A stretch of 64,000 nt of DNA from Psychroflexus curvus. GTDB lineage: Bacteria; Bacteroidota; Bacteroidia; Flavobacteriales; Flavobacteriaceae. The position numbers and the translations under genes are program-made. The DNA is taken from contig NZ_JAIQZF010000001.1 in assembly GCF_020164585.1 (NCBI RefSeq), positions 434,001-498,000 of the forward strand, given 5' to 3'. The notes beneath the pieces were generated by a model. The model had not been told where the DNA came from and searched no databases. It saw only the letters and a program-made list of their open reading frames with translations. Positions 26,448 through 34,937 of the stretch are shown one piece after another (position 1 is the stretch's first letter; each line of letters starts with the position of its first letter).

Positions 26448-27764
26448 ATGAGTAAAATCAAGTTTTTATGGCAGGAGCTCACAGGAAGTTTTTGGTTTAT
26501 ACCAATACTTATCATTATTGCTTCTATTGGGTTAGCTACTTTGTTGATTTATATAGATAGATCTGTCGACGTCCGTTCAGTTAAATTCCTGAATTATATC
26601 CTTACCGAAAGTGCAGATTCTGCGAGAAGTGTTTTATCTACTATTTCTGGCGCTATGATTGGCGTAGCAGGAACTGTATTTTCCATTACACTTGTTGCTT
26701 TAACGCTTGCTTCGTCTCAGTTTGGTCCGCGTTTGCTTAAAAACTTTATGCACGAGCGCCTCAATCAGGTGGTTTTAGGAACTTATGTGTCTACTTATGC
26801 CTACTGCCTTATCGTTTTAAATGTTGTGAAAGACAATGAAGCTCAGGTTTTTATTCCCTCCTTATCGATCTTATTAGCCATTTTGGCTGCTATTGGGAAT
26901 ATTATTCTTTTAATCATTTTTATACATTCGATTTCGATTAGCATACAGGCAGACCATGTTGTCTCTGATATTTCTGTGACATTAATGAAAAATATAGAGC
27001 GGATTTTTTCTGAAGAACTAGAAGATGAGGACCCTTCTTTTGAAAAAAACACTAAACCTTTAGACCATTATCTAAAGGACTTTTCATATTCTAAAACTTT
27101 ACAGTCTTCTAAAAGTGGCTATTTACAGTATCTTCATAACATATCTCTTTTTGAAGCCGCTAAGGCCAACGAGTATCTAATAGTTTCGCATTATAGAGTA
27201 GGTGGCTACATCGTAAAAGGTGAGCCTATTATTAGCGTTCATTCCAAAACTGAATTTACGGAAGATTCTTCTATAGATTTTGAAAGTAATTATGTTCTGG
27301 GAAGTTCCAGAACTACTCAGCAGGATGCGGAACATTCCATTCATCAAATGGTGGAGATTGCCTGCAGAGCTTTATCTCCTGGTATAAACGATCCGTTTAC
27401 AGCTATATCCTGTATAGACAACCTCACGTCTACCTTGTGTTATCTGACCCGCGTCAAATTTCCATCCAAGTATAAATTTGATGATGACAAACTTCGTTAC
27501 GCATTTAAACCTTTAACCTTTCAGGGTATGCTTGATGCCGCATTTTTACAGATTCGGCAATTTTCTAAAGGCAGCCCTGCCGTCGTGATAAGACTTATGG
27601 AAGCTATGATTAAAATTCACGATTATACATCCCATAAGATTCACAAAAAAGCCGTAAAAGAACATGCCGAAATGGTGCTGAAAGTCGCCGAAGACTCTTT
27701 TGAAGAAAGCCATGACCTGGAAGATATGCGTGAGCGAAGTCGAAAAATATTAAAGAACTCTTAG
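26448..27764 (+). CDS. DUF2254 membrane protein
   Basis: 438 residues with four membrane segments in the N-terminal 165 residues (FWFIPILIIIASIGLATLLI; AMIGVAGTVFSITLVALTLA; VVLGTYVSTYAYCLIVLNVV; LSILLAILAAIGNIILLI). A soluble domain follows with RTTQQDAEHSIHQMVEIACRALSPGINDPFTA, diagnostic for DUF2254. Its function is unknown. It is a stand-alone gene divergent from the methyltransferase. Confidence 0.9.
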   Translation: MSKIKFLWQELTGSFWFIPILIIIASIGLATLLIYIDRSVDVRSVKFLNYILTESADSARSVLSTISGAMIGVAGTVFSITLVALTLASSQFGPRLLKNFMHERLNQVVLGTYVSTYAYCLIVLNVVKDNEAQVFIPSLSILLAILAAIGNIILLIIFIHSISISIQADHVVSDISVTLMKNIERIFSEELEDEDPSFEKNTKPLDHYLKDFSYSKTLQSSKSGYLQYLHNISLFEAAKANEYLIVSHYRVGGYIVKGEPIISVHSKTEFTEDSSIDFESNYVLGSSRTTQQDAEHSIHQMVEIACRALSPGINDPFTAISCIDNLTSTLCYLTRVKFPSKYKFDDDKLRYAFKPLTFQGMLDAAFLQIRQFSKGSPAVVIRLMEAMIKIHDYTSHKIHKKAVKEHAEMVLKVAEDSFEESHDLEDMRERSRKILKNS

Positions 27765-27844
27765 GGTTTAATAGTCTTTGCTTTTTAACGTGTACGACCA
27801 AGTTTCGCAGACGGATAAACATCAATTCTACAAACGTTAATTAA

Positions 27845-27885
27845 CTAGGATATATTCCTTAATATTGGAATATATCCTAGTTTTG
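27845..27885 (+). promoter_or_regulatory. umuDC operator-promoter: 14-bp-arm palindrome overlapping a TAnnTTTG -7 box
   Basis: CTAGGATATATTCC (27845-27858) and its exact complement GGAATATATCCTAG (27867-27880) flank an 8-base A/T centre. The right arm runs into TAGTTTTG (27878-27885), a consensus Bacteroidota -7 element, 13 bases before the umuD ATG. A dimeric repressor bound here would block transcription; an SOS regulator is the obvious candidate, but the identity is inferred. Confidence 0.75.
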
Positions 27886-27898
27886 TAGAAAAAATACT

Positions 27899-28351
27899 AT
27901 GCTACATTTGGTTCATCATGCTCATCGCGCCTTGGAAATCTATCCTCCAGACTTATCTAAAAGTCTGGATTTACCATTTGTAAACCAGGGCATTAGTGCA
28001 GGGTTTCCTAGTCCTGCCGATGATTTTTTGGATATCAAAATCGATCTGAACAGAGAGTTTATCAAAAACCCCAATTCCACTTTTTACGCTCGAGTTCGAG
28101 GAAGTAGTATGATAGGAGCGGGGCTCAGAGACGGAGATTTACTGATTATTGACAGAAGCCTGGAACCTGAAAACAAAAAGATTGCCGTGTGTTTTATCGA
28201 TGGAGAATTTACCGTTAAGCGCATCAAAAAGGAAAATGATAATATCTGGCTTATGCCGGAGAACAAAGACTATCCACCCCTAAAAGTTAGCGATGATAAT
28301 GAATTTATCATTTGGGGAGTGGTGACTACGGTTATCAAAAAAGTAGACTGA
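27899..28351 (+). CDS. umuD: UmuD-like S24 family self-cleaving protein
   Basis: 150 residues of the LexA/UmuD peptidase family. The cleavage site is the Ala-Gly in GISAGFPSP (residues 34-35), the nucleophile is Ser70 in [12 protein letters not shown], and the general-base Lys is 107 in GEFTVKRIK. The N-terminal arm is only about 34 residues, too short for a DNA-binding domain, so it is a polymerase accessory protein rather than a repressor. Its stop shares one base with the umuC ATG (TGATG). Confidence 0.93.
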   Translation: MLHLVHHAHRALEIYPPDLSKSLDLPFVNQGISAGFPSPADDFLDIKIDLNREFIKNPNSTFYARVRGSSMIGAGLRDGDLLIIDRSLEPENKKIAVCFIDGEFTVKRIKKENDNIWLMPENKDYPPLKVSDDNEFIIWGVVTTVIKKVD

Positions 28352-29673
28352 TGTTTGCCTTGGTAGATTGCAATAATTTTTATGCATCTTGTGAGCGGGT
28401 TTTTAATCCCAGTCTTCGCGACAAGCCTGTGGTGATTTTATCCAACAACGACGGCTGTGTGATTGCCCGAAGCAATGAGGCCAAGGCTTTGGGTATCCCC
28501 ATGGGGGCACCTACGCATAAGTTTGAAAAGATATTCAGGCAGCATAAGGTCCAGGTGTTTTCTTCCAACTACGCTTTATATGGAGATATGAGCGCTAGAG
28601 TAATGAATATTTTGGCCGGGTTCACGCCAGATATTGAAATTTACAGCATCGATGAGTCGTTTTTGGAATTTACAGGCTTCGAGAATTACGACATGCAGGC
28701 GTATTGTGAAAAGATAAAGTATGTGGTGGAGAAATCAACAGGTATTCCCATAAGCATTGGTTTAGCTCCTACAAAAGCCCTAAGCAAAATAGCCAACAGA
28801 ATTGCCAAGAAGTTTCCAGAGCAGACCAAAGGTGTTTTTATCGTGAAAGATGATGCTGCCAGAATAAAAGCTTTGAAGTGGCTGAAAATCGAAGACGTCT
28901 GGGGCATTGGTCGCCAACATGCCCTGCGTCTCAAAAAACACAACATTCACACGGCTTATAACTTTTCTGAACTCCCGGACGACTGGGTGAGAAAGCAAAT
29001 GAGCGTCGTCGGCCTGCGACTCAAAAAAGAATTACAAGGTTGCAGAACACTGGAGCTGGAAACCCCTGCCCATAAAAAAGCCATCGCTACTACACGTTCT
29101 TTTGACAAGCAGTACAAAGAGTTTGATTATATCCAGGAACGGGTGAGTAGTTTTGCCATCAAATCGGCAGAGAAACTGAGAAGGCAGGGGAGTTGTTGCC
29201 AGATGGTTTACGTGTTCCTGAAAACCAACAAATTTCGGCAGGACTTACCACAGTACCAAAATAGTATCGTGGTGCAAACGGGGTACCCGACCAACTCGAG
29301 TATAGATCTCATCAAATTTGCCGTAGAAGGTCTTAAAAAGATTTATCATCCCGATTATTACTACAAAAAAGCTGGCGTGATTGTAATGGGTTTGGTACCT
29401 GAAGACCAAAGACAACTGGCGTTTTTTACTGCAGAAAATCCCAAACACAAAGAGTTGATGCAAAAAGTTGACAGATTGAATGGCATCTATGGCACAGGTG
29501 CAGTGCGCTTCGGTAGCCAGGATTTGGGCAAAGTCTGGAAAATGCGCAGAGAACGACTTTCTCAGGCTTATACCACGAGTTTGAACCATATCATAGAAGT
29601 GAAAGTAGGCGAGGAGGAGAAGGACAAAACAAAAGGCGATAAAAATTCTGAAATGTTTGTGGGTTTATTTTAA
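28351..29673 (+). CDS. umuC: Y-family DNA polymerase, UmuC subunit
   Basis: 440 residues. The catalytic core begins [23 protein letters not shown] (metal-binding Asp) with [10 protein letters not shown] as the second acidic site. The HhH region ([20 protein letters not shown]), the little-finger domain and a C-terminal DUF4113-like tail ([12 protein letters not shown]) follow. With UmuD' it forms the error-prone translesion polymerase V. The true start is the ATG at 28351, overlapping the umuD stop; a longer frame into umuD is an artefact. Confidence 0.95.
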   Translation: MFALVDCNNFYASCERVFNPSLRDKPVVILSNNDGCVIARSNEAKALGIPMGAPTHKFEKIFRQHKVQVFSSNYALYGDMSARVMNILAGFTPDIEIYSIDESFLEFTGFENYDMQAYCEKIKYVVEKSTGIPISIGLAPTKALSKIANRIAKKFPEQTKGVFIVKDDAARIKALKWLKIEDVWGIGRQHALRLKKHNIHTAYNFSELPDDWVRKQMSVVGLRLKKELQGCRTLELETPAHKKAIATTRSFDKQYKEFDYIQERVSSFAIKSAEKLRRQGSCCQMVYVFLKTNKFRQDLPQYQNSIVVQTGYPTNSSIDLIKFAVEGLKKIYHPDYYYKKAGVIVMGLVPEDQRQLAFFTAENPKHKELMQKVDRLNGIYGTGAVRFGSQDLGKVWKMRRERLSQAYTTSLNHIIEVKVGEEEKDKTKGDKNSEMFVGLF

Positions 29674-29682
29674 AGCAAGAAA

Positions 29683-29970
29683 TTATAAAATATTACTCAA
29701 ATCTTGCTTACCAATGATAGTCATTATCTCAACAGTATCATTATTAATTCTATAGTAAATACTATCAGATCCGCAGGTGCAGCGTCTGTATCCTTTTTTG
29801 ATGAAGTCAACAGATTCAAATGAAAATGGTTGATTGGAAATAATGTCAAAATACTCAAAAAATGAATTAAAGTATTTATCAGCTTGAGTTAGTCCAAATT
29901 TTCGGACACTAAACTGATGAATTCTTATCAAATCATCTTTAGCAACTTGACTCAGTTTATAATTAGTCAT
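29683..29970 (-). CDS. parE: RelE/ParE-family toxin
   Basis: 95 residues of the RelE/ParE fold: YKLSQVAKDDLIRIHQFSVRKFG and the late strands GYRRCTCGSDSIYYRINNDTVEIMTIIGKQD. The IRIHQF helix and Arg-rich YRRC strand match ParE-type toxins, many of which poison gyrase. The target is not proven, and RelE-like mRNA cleavage is the alternative. It overlaps the antitoxin gene by 8 bases and converges on umuC with a 9-base gap. Confidence 0.85.
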   Translation of the reverse strand: MTNYKLSQVAKDDLIRIHQFSVRKFGLTQADKYFNSFFEYFDIISNQPFSFESVDFIKKGYRRCTCGSDSIYYRINNDTVEIMTIIGKQDLSNIL

Positions 29971-30202
29971 TAAGTAATGACTTAGATTCTGCTAAAATTT
30001 GATCCTTACTATCGCTTGTAAATCCGTTATTTTCAGCTTTTTCAAGCTTAGTACGAATCCAATCCACCTGAACTTGTTGATTTCTGGCTTGCCGAATCAA
30101 GTCGTTGATGAGTTCACTTTTGCTAGAGTATTCTTTACTTTTTACTTGATTTTTTAACCAGTTGTCGTTTGGTTCTGTAAGTGAAATGCTCTGTCTGCTC
30201 AT
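29963..30202 (-). CDS. parD: ParD-like ribbon-helix-helix antitoxin
   Basis: 79 residues. The N-terminal strand and helices RQSISLTEPNDNWLKNQV and SKSELINDLIRQARN form a CopG/ParD ribbon-helix-helix DNA-binding dimer unit; the C-terminal acidic tail would wrap the toxin. The antitoxin gene comes first, as usual for ParDE. An 11-base-arm palindrome lies 9 bases upstream of its start, suited to autoregulation. Confidence 0.85.
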   Translation of the reverse strand: MSRQSISLTEPNDNWLKNQVKSKEYSSKSELINDLIRQARNQQVQVDWIRTKLEKAENNGFTSDSKDQILAESKSLLND

Positions 30203-30210
30203 AATTAAAA

Positions 30211-30234
30211 ATTTGATGTAAAATTACACCAAAT
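30211..30234. promoter_or_regulatory. Candidate ParD autoregulatory operator
   Basis: ATTTGATGTAA / TTACACCAAAT, 11-base arms with one mismatch and an AA centre, just upstream of the antitoxin start. CACCAAAT recurs at 30238-30245, one helical turn away. Confidence 0.6.
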
Positions 30235-30344
30235 TAGCACCAAATCAAAGAGTAGTTAACTATTAGACTAAGTTTTTTTAATTGATTCTTATAGATTCAT
30301 ATTATTGAAATTTAACAAAGTAATTTATAAAGTAGTGTTGTTTA

Positions 30345-30531
30345 CCCCTGAAAGGGCGAAGTGCAGAAAAGATGTAGAAAAGCTCATCTTAAAAATACTA
30401 ACTTTAATAAAACCCTGAAAGGGTGATATCCTATCGCACTAATAATATACCGCCCTTTCAGGGCTTCCAAACTAACGACTCTTTTGCCATTGGGCATTGC
30501 CCAATGATAGTAAATACAGCCATTTCAGGGC
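30345..30531. repeat. Four REP-like palindromic copies (CCCTGAAAGGG family)
   Basis: Copies of a 13-base palindrome: CCCCTGAAAGGGC (30345-30357), ACCCTGAAAGGGT (30412-30424), GCCCTTTCAGGGC (30452-30464) and GCCATTTCAGGGC (30519-30531). Orientation alternates and spacing is irregular (about 67, 40 and 67 bases), unlike a CRISPR array. Confidence 0.8.
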
Positions 30532-30845
30532 TAGAATTTCCTATTGATTGTTTCTATCATATTGATATTTTTATCATGTACTAAAATCTTTTTAGATTAA
30601 AAAAGTGAAAATTTTAAGCAAAAAATTTAATTTGTCTTTGAATTTACAATCTTACTTAAGCCCTTCAGTCAAAACTTTACAGCCCAGGCGTAGGAGTAAG
30701 TGAACGAAAAGCATTAAGCTAACTGGTAAAATCATGAAGACGTGCAGTATCAAACTCGCCTGTAAATTTTGGACGGACAGGTTCCGAAGAAAAATATCCT
30801 TGAATTTGACAAGCCTAAGCCGAATGTAATGTGCTCAAAAAACCT

Positions 30846-30853
30846 TAACTTTG
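30846..30853 (+). promoter_or_regulatory. Promoter -7 element (TAACTTTG) for ychF
   Basis: TAnnTTTG match 29 bases before the ychF ATG. No TTTG at ideal spacing. Confidence 0.5.
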
Positions 30854-30882
30854 CAACTTTAAAAATTTGAAGATTACTTGAT

Positions 30883-31977
30883 ATGAAAGCAGGAATTGTA
30901 GGCTTACCCAACGTAGGAAAATCGACTTTATTTAACTCGCTCTCCAATGCCAAGGCGCAGAGTGCGAACTTCCCATTTTGTACGATAGAGCCCAATATCG
31001 GGGTCGTGAACGTGCCGGATCCACGTCTTGAGATGCTGGAATCCCTTGTAAATCCTGAGCGTGTGGTGCCTGCAACTGTGGAGATTGTGGATATTGCCGG
31101 CCTTGTAAAAGGAGCAAGTAAAGGGGAGGGCTTAGGCAATCAATTTCTTGGAAACATACGGGAGACCGATGCGATTTTACACGTTTTGCGTTGTTTTGAC
31201 GATGATAATGTGGTGCATGTGGATGGGAATATCGACCCGATACGGGATAAAGAAACCATCGATATCGAATTGCAGCTGAAAGACCTGGAATCGGTTGAGA
31301 AAAAAATGGAAAAAACCAGGCGTGCCGCCAAAACCGGCAACAAGGAAGCTCAGCGTGAATTTTCAGTTTTGGAAGCTTTGAAAGCTGGATTGGAAAGCGG
31401 AACTTCAGTACGCGCATTGACGATTACTGAGGAAGACAGAACTGATTTTGTAAAGCCGATGCAACTGATTACAGATAAGCCTGTCATGTACGTCTGCAAT
31501 GTGGATGAAGGTTCTGCAGTATCCGGTAATGCGCACGTGGATCGTGTAAAAGAAGCGGTAAAGGATGAAAATGCTGAAGTGCTTGTACTAGCAGTTGGTA
31601 TTGAAGCCGACATTGCTGAGTTGGATGATTATGAAGAACGGAAGGAATTTCTTGAGGATATTGGCCTGGAAGAAGCCGGGGCCGGAAAGTTGATCCGTTC
31701 TGCTTACAGATTGCTAAATCAGCAAACTTACTTTACAGCCGGTAAAAAAGAAGTTCGGGCCTGGACGGTGAGAGTTGGTGCTACGGCTCCGCAGGCAGCA
31801 GGTGTGATTCACACTGATTTTGAACGTGGTTTTATTCGTGCAGAAGTCATTAAATATGACGATTTTGTGCATTACGGCAGTGAAGCTAAAGTGCGCGATG
31901 CCGGAAAACTGAACGTGGAAGGCAAAGAATATATCGTAAAAGACGGCGATGTGATGAATTTTAGGTTTAATGTTTAG
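30883..31977 (+). CDS. ychF: Redox-regulated ATPase YchF (Obg-like)
   Basis: 364 residues of the TRAFAC Obg family. G1 is GLPNVGKSTLFN, G2 NFPFCTIEPN, G3 DIAGLVKGASKGEGLGNQFL, and the G4 equivalent is CNVDE rather than NKxD, the YchF hallmark that permits ATP use. A coiled-coil insertion (LQLKDLESVEKKMEKTRRAAK) and a C-terminal TGS domain (YFTAGKKEVRAWTVR to the end) complete it. It binds ribosomes and has been linked to oxidative-stress control. Confidence 0.96.
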   Translation: MKAGIVGLPNVGKSTLFNSLSNAKAQSANFPFCTIEPNIGVVNVPDPRLEMLESLVNPERVVPATVEIVDIAGLVKGASKGEGLGNQFLGNIRETDAILHVLRCFDDDNVVHVDGNIDPIRDKETIDIELQLKDLESVEKKMEKTRRAAKTGNKEAQREFSVLEALKAGLESGTSVRALTITEEDRTDFVKPMQLITDKPVMYVCNVDEGSAVSGNAHVDRVKEAVKDENAEVLVLAVGIEADIAELDDYEERKEFLEDIGLEEAGAGKLIRSAYRLLNQQTYFTAGKKEVRAWTVRVGATAPQAAGVIHTDFERGFIRAEVIKYDDFVHYGSEAKVRDAGKLNVEGKEYIVKDGDVMNFRFNV

Positions 31978-31979
31978 TG

Positions 31980-32021
31980 AGTATCAGGTAGTCAGTATCA
32001 AGTAGTTAGTATTGAGTAGTT
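31980..32021. repeat. Three tandem 14-base repeats
   Basis: AGTATCAGGTAGTC, AGTATCAAGTAGTT and AGTATTGAGTAGTT lie head to tail directly after the ychF stop. A small minisatellite-like array, with no obvious coding role. Confidence 0.85.
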
Positions 32022-32263
32022 TATTGGTTTAGAGTCTGAACTTCTGGAAACAGGAATCAAGACCATACACTACAAGACCTTGTACTTATTTAATCAGGTC
32101 CTATAATTTTTGAATTCAGCATGACAAGATTAAAGGTTTACAGGCGTTAAGTCAGTTTATTAAACCCAGTCTCAATTATAACTTCCGGTAAACAGAAAAC
32201 CGATAACTGGCTCCTGCTTAGATTCATAATTGAGTTGAAGGTTTTTTAAGACTTGCAAAGCCT

Positions 32264-32271
32264 TACCTTTG
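32264..32271 (+). promoter_or_regulatory. Promoter -7 element (TACCTTTG) for the DEAD-box pair
   Basis: TAnnTTTG match 13 bases before the ATG of the first helicase gene. The -33 region is T-rich but not a clear TTTG. Confidence 0.5.
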
Positions 32272-32284
32272 CAAAAATTTCCCC

Positions 32285-33613
32285 ATGTCAAAACAGTTTT
32301 CAGAATTAAACATAGATGAGTTCTTACTAAAAAGTTTAGCGGACTTACAGATCCATACACCTACAGAGGTTCAGGAGAAAACCATACCTCGTATTTTAAA
32401 TCGAACCGAAGATCTTGTCGTTTTATCCAAAACGGGAACAGGGAAAACAGCGGCGTATGGTTTACCCTTACTTCACTTACTGAAGTTAAAAACCACTGAG
32501 ATGCAGGTGCTTATTCTGGCTCCAACCAGGGAACTCGCTCAGCAAATTCATGAGCAACTGGTCGCATTTACTCAGTATTCCGATCCACTGCATATGCTGT
32601 GTTTAACCGGCGGAACACCTGTAAAGCCTCAAGTAGAAGCGCTAAAGCAGGCACCCGCGCTTATTGTGGCTACACCTGGCCGATTATTGGATCTTGTAAA
32701 ACGAAAGGCTATAGATTTGAGCCGCATTACACATTTGGTTTTAGATGAAGCCGACGAAATGCTGAGTGCACTGAAGACAGAAGTGGATTCAATCCTTGAA
32801 ATTCTGCCTAAAACGAGAAGAACTTTCCTATTTACAGCTACGCTTCCGGGAAGCCTAAAGCAGATCGTACAAAACTCCATGTCCTGGGATGTACTCCAGA
32901 TCAATGCAGAGATGTCCACGCTTGGCCATCAGGGGATTGAACATCACTACGTCGTAGTCGAACCCATCGAAAAGCTGGAGGTTTTACTGCATTTTTTAAA
33001 TTCGAGAGCCGGAGAGAGAGGTATTATCTTTTGTAAGACTAAAGCAGCTGTCAATAAACTGGCGAAAAAGCTGGCCATCAATAAATTTTCATCGGGAGCC
33101 ATTCACGGAAGTCTTACCCAGGGGATAAGGGACCGTATTTTAGGACAGTTTAGGGAGGGGCATATTGATATTTTGGTTTCTACTGATCTTGCCTCTAGGG
33201 GCATTGATGTGAAAGCGGTATCCTTTGTGGTCAATTACCACTTACCAGATACTTATGAAGCCTATGTTCACAGGAGCGGACGTACTGCCAGAGCAGGAGC
33301 AGAAGGACTTTCATTTACGGTGTTACAGCAAGATGAAGTCGTGGAAGTGGCTAACTTTGAAAGTGAATTAGGCATAACCTTTCATGAAGTACCAAAAGCA
33401 GATCCTCAAAGTCTTGAAGAAAACAATGCCCTATTATGGGCTAAAAAGGTATTTAAAACCAAACCCAATCGGGAGGTCTCTTCCGAATTCAAAACAAAGA
33501 TCCAAACGGTATTTCATCATTTAACCAAAGAAGAGCTCATCGATAAAGTACTTGCCTATGAGTTGAAGCAAGCTAAGACTGAGCATACAACCACTGAACC
33601 TACTAAAAAATAA
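32285..33613 (+). CDS. DEAD-box RNA helicase (first of tandem pair)
   Basis: 442 residues. The Q motif is FSELNIDEFLLKSLADLQIHTPTEVQ, motif I LSKTGTGKTAAYGLPLL, motif Ia PTRELAQQ, motif II LDEADEML, motif III TAT, and motif VI HRSGRTARAGAEG. The C-terminal tail (about 70 residues, acidic to basic) is short, without a DbpA-type RNA domain. It probably remodels RNA in ribosome assembly or cold adaptation. It is 7 bases upstream of a second, more divergent helicase gene, so the pair is probably co-transcribed. Confidence 0.93.
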   Translation: MSKQFSELNIDEFLLKSLADLQIHTPTEVQEKTIPRILNRTEDLVVLSKTGTGKTAAYGLPLLHLLKLKTTEMQVLILAPTRELAQQIHEQLVAFTQYSDPLHMLCLTGGTPVKPQVEALKQAPALIVATPGRLLDLVKRKAIDLSRITHLVLDEADEMLSALKTEVDSILEILPKTRRTFLFTATLPGSLKQIVQNSMSWDVLQINAEMSTLGHQGIEHHYVVVEPIEKLEVLLHFLNSRAGERGIIFCKTKAAVNKLAKKLAINKFSSGAIHGSLTQGIRDRILGQFREGHIDILVSTDLASRGIDVKAVSFVVNYHLPDTYEAYVHRSGRTARAGAEGLSFTVLQQDEVVEVANFESELGITFHEVPKADPQSLEENNALLWAKKVFKTKPNREVSSEFKTKIQTVFHHLTKEELIDKVLAYELKQAKTEHTTTEPTKK

Positions 33614-33620
33614 TAAGCTT

Positions 33621-34937
33621 ATGGCCAATTCTATAAAGTCACAGGAAGAGATATTACAAAAACTAAATATACAGACGCTGAACCCCATGCAGGCGGAAGC
33701 TATTCCTTTGATCGAAAGCAAGACGAATATTCTGCTGTTGTCCCCAACAGGAACCGGCAAAACCTTAGCCTTTTCATTGCCTTTATTGACTATGCTGGAT
33801 CCGGAATCTCCGGAAGTTCAGGCTTTAATTCTGGTGCCTTCCAGAGAACTGGCTATTCAAATTGAACAAGTGATTCGTTCGATGGGGTCCGGTTATAAAG
33901 TCAATGCGGTTTACGGGGGCAGACCTGTGTCCAAGGATAAAATAGAAATCAAACACAACCCCGCTATTCTTATTGGAACACCAGGAAGAATTTTGGATCA
34001 CTTTAACCGCGATAACTTTTCTAAAGCAAGTATTAAAACCCTCGTTCTGGATGAGTTTGATAAATCTTTGGAAGTGGGCTTTGAAGAAGACATGAAGTCG
34101 ATCTTAAGTCAGTTGCCTAACCTCTCCAGGCGGGTGTTGACCTCCGCTACCCAGGGGGTTAAAATTCCAAATTTCGTCAATTTGGATAAACCCACTACAG
34201 TTAACTATTTAGATAAAAAACAAAATTCTAAATTAAGCCTTAGAACTGTGATCTCTCCGTCCCAAAACAAATTAAAAACCTTGGTGGAACTGATCCAGCA
34301 TTTGGGCAATAGCCAGGGCATTGTCTTTTGTAATTTGAGAGAAAGCATAGATAATGTGAGTGCTTATCTTAGTCAGCATCACATCAGTCACACCTGTTTT
34401 TCAGGGATGATGGAACAAAAAGACCGGGAAAGGGCTTTGATTAAATTCAGAAATGGAAGTTCACAGCTTTTGGTGGCTACCGACCTGGCAGCCAGAGGAA
34501 TCGATATTCCGGAAATGCAATTTATTATTCACTATGAACTCCCGCGTCATGAGGAAGAATTTATTCACAGAAATGGGAGAACAGCCAGAGTAGATGCTAA
34601 AGGAACGGCCTATATCTTAAAGTGGGAACGCGAGCCTTTACCTGAATTTATTGGCGAGGTGAGCAGTGCCGATATTTCCAAAAAAACAGTCCTTAAACCC
34701 AGACACTGGGAAACCCTGTTTATTTCAGGTGGTCGCAGAGATAAGATTTCAAAAGGAGATATTGCCGGATTATTTTTTAAACAAGGCGGACTACACCAGG
34801 ATCAGCTAGGCACTATAGAACTGAAACCTGACTGTGCTTTTGTAAGTGTTCCTTCACGTTTGGCCGATACGCTTGTAGATAAATTGAACAACTCCAGACT
34901 GAAAACCAAAAAAGTGCGCATCAGGATTCTTGACTGA
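33621..34937 (+). CDS. Divergent DEAD-box family helicase with DEFD motif II
   Basis: 438 residues with motif I SPTGTGKTLAFSLPLL, Ia PSRELAIQ, motif III SAT, motif V DLAARGIDIPEM and motif VI HRNGRTARVDAKG. Motif II reads LDEFDKSLE (DEFD at about 144-147) instead of DEAD. The acidic pair needed for Mg-ATP is kept, so it may still hydrolyse ATP. A C-terminal domain of about 75 residues (ISGGRRDKISKGDIAGLFFKQGG) has the DbpA-like RNA-binding pattern GRRDKI..GDI.G, so binding to structured rRNA is likely. This helicase lies directly downstream of the canonical helicase gene. Confidence 0.88.
   Translation: MANSIKSQEEILQKLNIQTLNPMQAEAIPLIESKTNILLLSPTGTGKTLAFSLPLLTMLDPESPEVQALILVPSRELAIQIEQVIRSMGSGYKVNAVYGGRPVSKDKIEIKHNPAILIGTPGRILDHFNRDNFSKASIKTLVLDEFDKSLEVGFEEDMKSILSQLPNLSRRVLTSATQGVKIPNFVNLDKPTTVNYLDKKQNSKLSLRTVISPSQNKLKTLVELIQHLGNSQGIVFCNLRESIDNVSAYLSQHHISHTCFSGMMEQKDRERALIKFRNGSSQLLVATDLAARGIDIPEMQFIIHYELPRHEEEFIHRNGRTARVDAKGTAYILKWEREPLPEFIGEVSSADISKKTVLKPRHWETLFISGGRRDKISKGDIAGLFFKQGGLHQDQLGTIELKPDCAFVSVPSRLADTLVDKLNNSRLKTKKVRIRILD

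Larger units (their letters stand above)
30203..30882. other. 680-base gap rich in short palindromes; no intact gene
   Basis: The gap between parD and ychF holds the parD operator, four REP-like palindromes (30345-30531), a further inverted repeat CATTGGGC-ATT-GCCCAATG (30488-30506) and the ychF -7 element. On the minus strand 30719-30814 there is a 31-codon open stretch ending in TAG that could be a decayed C-terminus. I see no transposase. Confidence 0.7.
31978..32284. other. 307-base gap between ychF and the first DEAD-box gene
   Basis: Apart from the tandem repeat and the -7 element at 32264, it contains no gene, RNA fold or terminator that I can support. Confidence 0.6.

Noticed and set aside
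28312-28350. Longer start for umuC inside umuD
   Set aside because: The 13 extra codons overlap umuD in another frame; UmuC proteins begin [10 protein letters not shown], which matches the ATG at 28351.
27899-28351. LexA repressor
   Set aside because: The S24 peptidase domain is present, but the region before the cleavage site is only 34 residues and has no helix-turn-helix; the gene precedes umuC, so it is UmuD.
30345-30531. CRISPR array
   Set aside because: The repeat units are 13-base palindromes in alternating orientation with uneven spacing, and no cas gene is near.
30750-31139. Minus-strand open frame covering the ychF start
   Set aside because: It is antisense to the YchF G domain, with Ser/Thr/Pro-rich shadow composition and no homology pattern.
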